In this document: piece by piece, positions 59,006 to 64,000 of the stretch
Numbering within the stretch: position 1 is the first letter of the stretch
Layout of the letters: each line of letters opens with the position of its first letter
Source of the DNA: Candidatus Thorarchaeota archaeon MP11T_1
GTDB lineage: Archaea > Asgardarchaeota > Thorarchaeia > Thorarchaeales > Thorarchaeaceae
Reading direction: 5' to 3'
NCBI GenBank assembly: GCA_002825515.1
Contig: PJET01000004.1
Location: forward strand, 1 to 64,000
Length of the DNA stretch: 64,000 nucleotides
Notes under the pieces: generated by a model
What the model saw: the letters and a program-made list of their open reading frames with translations, nothing else
What the model was told of the DNA's origin: nothing
Databases searched by the model: none
Position numbers and translations under genes: made by a program

Positions 59006-61024
59006 TTATTGGAGATCTAACCTTCCACCACCAGCAGGTAAAACTCGCATCATATCTTCTTGAGGTATCTGGCTGACTAGTGCAGACTTCTCATCAGGTA
59101 CTAGCCCTTTGAGTCGATTGATCACTTCATTTACAAGTTGTCCTTTTTTCGTGTCACCTGGGGTCACTTGTACATAGAACTCTGTCTGTGCCTTCATTGC
59201 CGAAGGAGGACCTGATATTGGAACAGCATATTCCTCCTCTAGTATAATTCCAACTGCAAGTTCTATTGGTACTTTGCGGATGTAGTTCTTTGAACCATAA
59301 ATCATCACAGCCCCTGTTGGTAAATACTCCCCTGAGGGCGGACTGAAGCTCACTTGCTCTGGATTCACCCAGTATGCATCACCATTAGATAACTTGTCCT
59401 GCCAAGCGCTTGAAAACGTCACTGCAAACTGTGCAGCCTCTTCTAGTGTTCTCTCTCCAGGGGGTTCATCTGGCACTCTTACAACTGTGTATGGGGCACC
59501 GTGCAGAGATGCGTGCAAGAAGACATCATTAGCTTGCATATAGCGCTTCGCAAGGGTTTCGTTACTCTTCACATCTCGCCCACCCAACACTAGAAAGCCC
59601 TCAGATGAGATAAACCAACGAAACTTCTCGTACCATCGTTTCTTTCTCGTTCTCAAAGGAACTCTCTTGGTTTCAGGTTCGGATACTGCAATTTCCAAGT
59701 TCTCCAGCTTTTCTCTCGTCTTCATGATCTGTTTTTTAGCGCCTTCTACCTTTGATTCTGATTTCTTAGCTTGCTCATAGGCAAGAGAAGCGTTATCTTG
59801 TGCCGATAACCTGATGTCCAATATCACATCATTACCATTTAGTTTCACTATAATCTGGCCTTGTGATGGGAGAATTCTCTGAACCAATTGGGCTGAAGGT
59901 ATTCCCTGTTCTCGTCCCTCATCAACCTTGGCAATAATCTCCTCCCATTGCATTCCACCTGTTCTAGCCTTCGTGATGGTATCCAGAACCTCTTGTAGAC
60001 TGGCAAAATGCATGTAAATTAGTTCACCATTGATCCTGAGTGTCTTTGCTTTTGTGTCTAAATTGTCTATGCTCTCATTCTGTTTTTCTATTATCTTTTG
60101 TAGCCGTTTTTGTTCCCTTGAAAGAGCATCCTGTTCTTGCTCATCTTCCAATTCAATCTCAGCCACTCCTGAATACTCATCAATGGCTTGACTAAAGGTA
60201 TCAAATGTCTGTACTGGTAAGTCCTGATATAGCTCGAACCGGAATGGCAAGAACGCAATAAACTCTGGGTCCTCATCCTCTGTGGGTTCGTCATCAAGAA
60301 CTATGTTTGGCTCATTTACACCTCTCTTCAATTTTTCAACAAAATGAGTCAATCCCGTTTGGAGATCAGATAAAGTCTGGCTATCAATATCAGAAACCAT
60401 TACTTTTGGTGAAACCTTTGCAAGTGCACATATCTCTTCGCAGCTCAAAGAATCAAGATTAAACCGACTTGACAAAGTCCGTACGATATTTGCATCTGAA
60501 TCCGAGATAATTTCTTGAAGTGAGTCTGATTCGAGATTTAACACATCAAGTCCTCGCTGTGGTGGAAATTCATACATTGCCTTTGGTATTATATCGCGGT
60601 CTCGCATCCTTCTGTATCTCATAGCAATAAAGATGGTATCCTCAGGATCGAGAAGAAGGAGATTACCATTACCAAACAGCTCAGCAACAAGTTTGTATGT
60701 GCTCTCATCATCACCCACTTCAATTATGACAATTCTATCCAGATTGTGTTGTCTAACTGAGATGACCCGCTTATCTCTTAGATATTTTCGCAAAACAACA
60801 CAGTACTTTGGTGGAACCCGTGGTGCTTTTCGTCTGTATTCTGTTAGATGGATACGATGACCTGGATGTATGAGTAGCTGTGATGTACCACCACCGGGAA
60901 TGTAGAGTTTGAGAACAAAGATATCTCCATATTGGTACACATTTTTGATGAAGGCTCCTTCTGCTGACTCCTTTATCTCTGGCAGAATCAGCCTGATGTC
61001 AACATTACTCATCGAGTCCTTCAT
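59006..61024 (-). CDS. rqcH: RqcH/NEMF/Tae2 homologue (ribosome-associated quality control)
   Basis: About 672 residues. The NFACT-N domain begins MSNVDIRLILPEI and keeps the Asp-Arg pair (HNLDRIV), which recruits tRNA in Rqc2/RqcH, then a coiled-coil middle (about 300-430) and the NFACT-R domain with DVFLHASLHGAPYTVVRVP. The family binds stalled 60S/50S subunits and can add C-terminal tails. The start is ATG 61022-61024 or ATG 61010-61012. Followed on the minus strand by CBS genes. Confidence 0.9.
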   Translation of the reverse strand: MKDSMSNVDIRLILPEIKESAEGAFIKNVYQYGDIFVLKLYIPGGGTSQLLIHPGHRIHLTEYRRKAPRVPPKYCVVLRKYLRDKRVISVRQHNLDRIVIIEVGDDESTYKLVAELFGNGNLLLLDPEDTIFIAMRYRRMRDRDIIPKAMYEFPPQRGLDVLNLESDSLQEIISDSDANIVRTLSSRFNLDSLSCEEICALAKVSPKVMVSDIDSQTLSDLQTGLTHFVEKLKRGVNEPNIVLDDEPTEDEDPEFIAFLPFRFELYQDLPVQTFDTFSQAIDEYSGVAEIELEDEQEQDALSREQKRLQKIIEKQNESIDNLDTKAKTLRINGELIYMHFASLQEVLDTITKARTGGMQWEEIIAKVDEGREQGIPSAQLVQRILPSQGQIIVKLNGNDVILDIRLSAQDNASLAYEQAKKSESKVEGAKKQIMKTREKLENLEIAVSEPETKRVPLRTRKKRWYEKFRWFISSEGFLVLGGRDVKSNETLAKRYMQANDVFLHASLHGAPYTVVRVPDEPPGERTLEEAAQFAVTFSSAWQDKLSNGDAYWVNPEQVSFSPPSGEYLPTGAVMIYGSKNYIRKVPIELAVGIILEEEYAVPISGPPSAMKAQTEFYVQVTPGDTKKGQLVNEVINRLKGLVPDEKSALVSQIPQEDMMRVLPAGGGRLDLQ

Positions 61025-61103
61025 TTCCAATCATCTCGCAATCAAACCGACACGATTATAACCTCGTCGATTGAACCACCCAGCAAACAGACAGTGATTG
61101 ACA

Positions 61104-61454
61104 ATGAATCTCACTCCTTTAAAGAACCTCTTCAAACGCATGTTTGGCAGATGGACTGATTCCCCAAATGACCAACAGTACTATGTGAAGATTTTCTTTG
61201 CTCTGACTAGCGCTCTGATCTGTGGTATTACAGGACCTATATTCGCAGGCACACGAGGAGTGATATTCGGTTTCCTTCTCTACATACTATCTCTCTATGT
61301 CATACGATATCTACTAGAGATTGATCTTGAAACCCTTGGAGGTACGCAGAAGATGATTACAAACTCATTGCCTTCGTACTTGATGCTATGGGTTGTTCTG
61401 TGGACATTGATGTATGCTTTCACAATCCCATCTGAGATTCTAGCAACACTCTGA
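61104..61454 (+). CDS. Small EMC6-like membrane protein
   Basis: About 116 residues from ATG 61104 with three transmembrane helices. The third helix reads SLPSYLMLWVVLWTLMYAF, matching the W-x-x-W-x-x-x-Y pattern of archaeal EMC6-like proteins; the first pair has GITGPIFAG and GVIFGFLLYIL. The eukaryotic EMC inserts membrane proteins. Divergent from rqcH with 79 nt between. Assignment rests on pattern recall and is tentative. Confidence 0.5.
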   Translation: MNLTPLKNLFKRMFGRWTDSPNDQQYYVKIFFALTSALICGITGPIFAGTRGVIFGFLLYILSLYVIRYLLEIDLETLGGTQKMITNSLPSYLMLWVVLWTLMYAFTIPSEILATL

Positions 61455-61600
61455 TTCTCTTGAGGGAAACTAGAGTCTTATCTGACCATTTCTTTTGGGA
61501 GATGAAACAGCCTCTTCATAACTCCAAGAGTCACTCTTTTAGAATTAGCAAGTCTAGAATTGTGAGGTCTTGGAAAAAGAAGCACTGCTTGAAGAATTAC

Positions 61601-62086
61601 TTAGAACAAGGCAAGCATCTGAATTGCAAGATAGCTCACCAAGAGAAATGGTATCAATGGTGGAGTTCCATTTTCATTATCTCTTTTGAATCTCCAGTAG
61701 AGATAACCTCCTAGAAGCATAATGCTCAACTCTCCTCCAAGGGCTACTATTGCTTCCAAAACAGGTTGATTCCATACTCCTAGCTCAATGCCTGGACTGA
61801 CTAATGCCAAAACAATCAAAACTTTGACATCAGCTCCTCCCATCGATCCGATTCTATACAAAACGTATGCGAGTGGGACAACTAGGAGTATAGCAGTCGC
61901 ATGTAGAATAACATTAGACACAAAGTGACCGGTGAGTATCAATATGATACAACCCAAAAAACCTCCTGCAAGGACAAAATCGTTCTTGACTCTTCTATCA
62001 CGGATATCAAGAATTGAATAGATTGCTAGGAGCGATAAGATGGTGAAAAACGTCAAAACGGAGGTAAGCGTCAAGTCAAGAACCAT
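61601..62086 (-). CDS. A24-family prepilin/archaellin-type peptidase, short form
   Basis: A 161-residue protein with about six helices. The catalytic aspartates are visible in LDIRDRRVKN (first Asp, about 27-36) and GSMGGADVKVL (second, GxxD variant of GxGD, about 83-93). Archaeal PibD/FlaK-type enzymes cut class III signal peptides of pilins and archaellins; no pilin gene is adjacent. Confidence 0.82.
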   Translation of the reverse strand: MVLDLTLTSVLTFFTILSLLAIYSILDIRDRRVKNDFVLAGGFLGCIILILTGHFVSNVILHATAILLVVPLAYVLYRIGSMGGADVKVLIVLALVSPGIELGVWNQPVLEAIVALGGELSIMLLGGYLYWRFKRDNENGTPPLIPFLLVSYLAIQMLALF

Positions 62087-62245
62087 CAGTCATCGTACTC
62101 CTATTCTTTAATCAGAACAATCCTGTATATAGTCATAGCCTTTGGTCTTGATAGTAACACAGATTAAGTACCCCTATGTTCTCGCGACTTGTGTGTCGGA
62201 CTGATTAATAGTCCTTCACAAATTCACAGTTCAGAAGCTGATCGA

Positions 62246-63133
62246 ATGAAAGACCCGTATCAAGTAATTCATGATACTACTTTTTGTCTGCTAGAGAAGG
62301 CGGTAACCGAACTTCCTTCAGATGTCAAAGCGGCCCTTGAGGCTGCAAGGAATAACGAAACAGATGAAATCGCAAAGACCCAGCTCTCTGCTATTCTTAC
62401 AAATCTGGAGATAGCAAAGACTGGTGTTCCAATGTGTCAAGACACAGGGATCATGATCTTCTATGTCAAAGCGGGTGCTAAATTTCCCTTCATGGGTGAA
62501 ATCAAAGCAGCACTCAAAGAGGCAAGTCGTAAGGCAACAAAAGAGATTCCCATCAGACCAAATGCGGTCCATCCAATTGTTGGAGGAAACTCTGGTGATA
62601 ACACAGGGGTGAAGATACCATGGATAAACTGGGAGATTGTCGATGGTGACTCTGTAGAGATAACAGCGTTCCCAAAGGGTGGAGGTAGTGAGAATGTCAG
62701 TATCGTGGGAATGCTAAAACCAGGGGTTGGTTTGACTGGAGTGAAGAAGCTCGTGGTTGACAATGCTCTCTCTTACATGGGTAAAGCCTGTGCTCCCAAT
62801 ATCATCGGTGTGGGTATCGGTGGTGGTTCGGATATATCAATCAAGATTGCAAAACAGCAACTATTGCGTCCTCTTGACGACAAACACCCAGAACCTGAGG
62901 TTGCCAAGATTGAGGAAGAGCTCATGGATGCTATCAACTCGACAGGAATTGGACCCATGGGTCTTGGAGGAAAGACTACAGTTCTCGGGGTAAAGGTTGA
63001 TTATGCCATGAGACACCCCGCCAGCTTGCCTGTTGGTGTAGCTGTCCAATGTTGGGCTGCGAGGCGTAGTACTGCAATAATCACGAAAGACCTGAAAGTA
63101 ACCTATCTGACACATCCAATGGAGGGAAACTAA
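62246..63133 (+). CDS. Fumarate hydratase (class I) alpha subunit
   Basis: About 295 residues from ATG 62246. It has the cluster Cys in VPMCQDTG (about 79-86) and GKACAPNIIGVGIGGGSD (about 185-202), with the surrounding blocks of the fumarase/tartrate dehydratase alpha chain. [4Fe-4S] enzyme interconverting fumarate and malate with the beta subunit one base downstream. L-tartrate dehydratase cannot be excluded. An upstream TTG (62189) is in frame but less likely. Confidence 0.92.
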   Translation: MKDPYQVIHDTTFCLLEKAVTELPSDVKAALEAARNNETDEIAKTQLSAILTNLEIAKTGVPMCQDTGIMIFYVKAGAKFPFMGEIKAALKEASRKATKEIPIRPNAVHPIVGGNSGDNTGVKIPWINWEIVDGDSVEITAFPKGGGSENVSIVGMLKPGVGLTGVKKLVVDNALSYMGKACAPNIIGVGIGGGSDISIKIAKQQLLRPLDDKHPEPEVAKIEEELMDAINSTGIGPMGLGGKTTVLGVKVDYAMRHPASLPVGVAVQCWAARRSTAIITKDLKVTYLTHPMEGN

Positions 63134-63134
63134 G

Positions 63135-63743
63135 ATGGTTGAGTATCACCTGACAACCCCAATCTCGGAAGAAGATGCTCGAAAACTGAAGGTTGGTGAT
63201 GTGGTCTATGTCACTGGTGAACATGTCTATACCGCCCGAGATGAAGCACATGAACGAGCCCTGCATATGTTTGAGAAGGGTGAAAAAACTCCTGTAGACT
63301 TCGAGGGTAGTGTGGTTTATCATGTTGGTCCTGTGGCTTGGCAAAAGGATGGCAAGTGGATCATTGTATCAGCTGGTCCCACGACAAGTGGTCGGTTGGA
63401 GATGTTCGAGGATGAGTTCCTCCGCAAGTACAAAGCTCGAATCATAGTAGGAAAGGGTGGAATGGGTAAAAAGACTCTAGCAGCTCTGAAAGAAGTGGGA
63501 GCTGTTTATTGTAGCTACACTGGTGGATGCGGTGCCCTTGCAGCCAAGGGATTGAAAGAAGTCCGTGCCTATGAATGGCAAGATCTTGGTATGCCTGAAG
63601 CACTTTGGGTCATCACAGCTGAGGAATTTGGGCCTCTACTTGTCACCATGGACTCGCATGGAAATAGCATGCATGAAGATATGGATAAGCTAGTAGCAAG
63701 TCGAAAAGCGGAAGTCTACTCCAAAATTGGCATCAAAGAATGA
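63135..63743 (+). CDS. Fumarate hydratase (class I) beta subunit
   Basis: A 202-residue protein. LKVGDVVYVTGEHVYTARDEAH, VVYHVGPVAW, AGPTTSGRLEMFEDEFL, VGKGGMGKKTLAAL and YTGGCGALAAKG with its Cys are the conserved blocks of the beta (C-terminal) chain. It starts 1 nt after the alpha gene. A hairpin terminator follows at 63755. Confidence 0.93.
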   Translation: MVEYHLTTPISEEDARKLKVGDVVYVTGEHVYTARDEAHERALHMFEKGEKTPVDFEGSVVYHVGPVAWQKDGKWIIVSAGPTTSGRLEMFEDEFLRKYKARIIVGKGGMGKKTLAALKEVGAVYCSYTGGCGALAAKGLKEVRAYEWQDLGMPEALWVITAEEFGPLLVTMDSHGNSMHEDMDKLVASRKAEVYSKIGIKE

Positions 63744-63754
63744 CTCTAAGTGTA

Positions 63755-63784
63755 AGGCAGACCTTTGTCTGCCTCTCTCTTTTA
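63755..63784 (+). terminator. Hairpin and T-rich terminator after fumarase
   Basis: AGGCAGAC pairs with GTCTGCCT around a CTTT loop (8-bp stem, 63755-63774) and is followed by CTCTCTTTT. It ends the fumarase unit before the promoter of the next gene. Confidence 0.6.
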
Positions 63785-63868
63785 ATTGGTTTCAACAGTA
63801 ACTCTTAAAGAGAGGCTAAAGCCCCGACGGTTCAACCAAGGAATGTATTTTCCATCGGAGGACTGTAG

Positions 63869-64000
63869 TTGGACTACAAGACAATCATGTGCGACGTTCT
63901 CGTTGTAGGAGCTGGTGGAGCTGGGTGCCGTGCTGCAGTAGAAGCCTCAAAACACAACCTGGACGTCATCATGCTAAGCAAGGAGCTCCTCGGTAAGGCA
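63869..64000 (+). CDS. sdhA: Succinate dehydrogenase/fumarate reductase flavoprotein subunit, 5' end only
   Basis: The first 44 codons before the window ends. The reading CDVLVVGAGGAGCRAAVEAS gives the FAD dinucleotide-binding GxGGAG motif at about residues 14-20, as in SdhA/FrdA; other FAD enzymes of this superfamily are possible. Start TTG 63869 with GGAGGA six bases upstream; a TATA-like CTTAAAG is at about 63803-63810. It lies just after fumarase, consistent with a partial TCA cycle. Confidence 0.65.
   Translation, partial: MDYKTIMCDVLVVGAGGAGCRAAVEASKHNLDVIMLSKELLGKA

Noticed and set aside
1..64000. CRISPR arrays, insertion sequences, rRNA genes
   Set aside because: No regularly spaced repeats, transposase or integrase motif, or rRNA sequence was seen.

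Overview
The window is archaeal, and the gene content points most plausibly to an Asgard lineage (Thorarchaeia-like); this placement is inference. Archaeal markers seen directly are an archaeal-type ProRS, a proteasome beta subunit, Trm5 plus Taw1, a CTP-dependent riboflavin kinase, isopentenyl phosphate kinase, archaeal NadM, a NEMF/RqcH homologue, TATA boxes about 28-40 nt upstream of genes, and a tRNA with an intron in the anticodon stem. Surface proteins have a signal peptide, ectodomain, Thr-rich stalk or short linker, and a single membrane anchor. No complete mobile element, integrase, CRISPR array or rRNA was seen.

Layout. 1-5330: tRNA-Lys(CUU) followed by a chain of one- or two-gene inserts separated by decayed copies of the tRNA 3' end. 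5327-12813: accessory metabolism and small enzymes (FMN oxidoreductase, acetyltransferases, VIT-like and CPBP membrane proteins, QueG-like Fe-S protein, M29 peptidase) and a Bat-type HTH regulator with a perfect inverted repeat in its promoter. 13058-16113: class III aminotransferase/racemase-like enzyme convergent with a D-aminoacylase. 16478-20432: a co-directional group of a linalool dehydratase/isomerase-like exported protein, an ECF-S-like membrane protein, a CTP-dependent prenol/polyprenol kinase and isopentenyl phosphate kinase, which reads as a prenyl-alcohol salvage route. 20465-38396: mostly housekeeping genes, including wyosine-base synthesis, protein repair, riboflavin kinase, translin, a proteasome beta subunit that lacks Thr1, NOG1 GTPase, RtcA, NadM, ProRS, a 2-hydroxyacid dehydrogenase, and a MutS-family ATPase with a phosphodiesterase. 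38498-45879: accessory genes, a PRC-barrel gene relic, an S66 peptidase, a surface M1 peptidase and a radical SAM enzyme.

46093-53595: a second tRNA-rich accessory region. tRNA-Asn, tRNA-Met and tRNA-Glu each have a partial tRNA copy nearby with one or two genes between. For Asn and Met the copied part is the 3' end; for Glu it is the promoter and 5' half. The tRNA-Lys array near the start shows the same thing. All four tRNA genes visible in the window therefore look like repeated insertion sites for very small gene cassettes, which is the most unusual feature here.

53736-64000: RGG-tailed OB-fold protein, then a leftward run nadC - AMMECR1 - pyrC - CBS - CBS/Zn ribbon - rqcH, a small EMC6-like membrane protein, a prepilin-type peptidase, and a two-subunit fumarase. 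The fumarase ends in a hairpin terminator and is followed by the start of a succinate dehydrogenase/fumarate reductase flavoprotein cut by the window edge.
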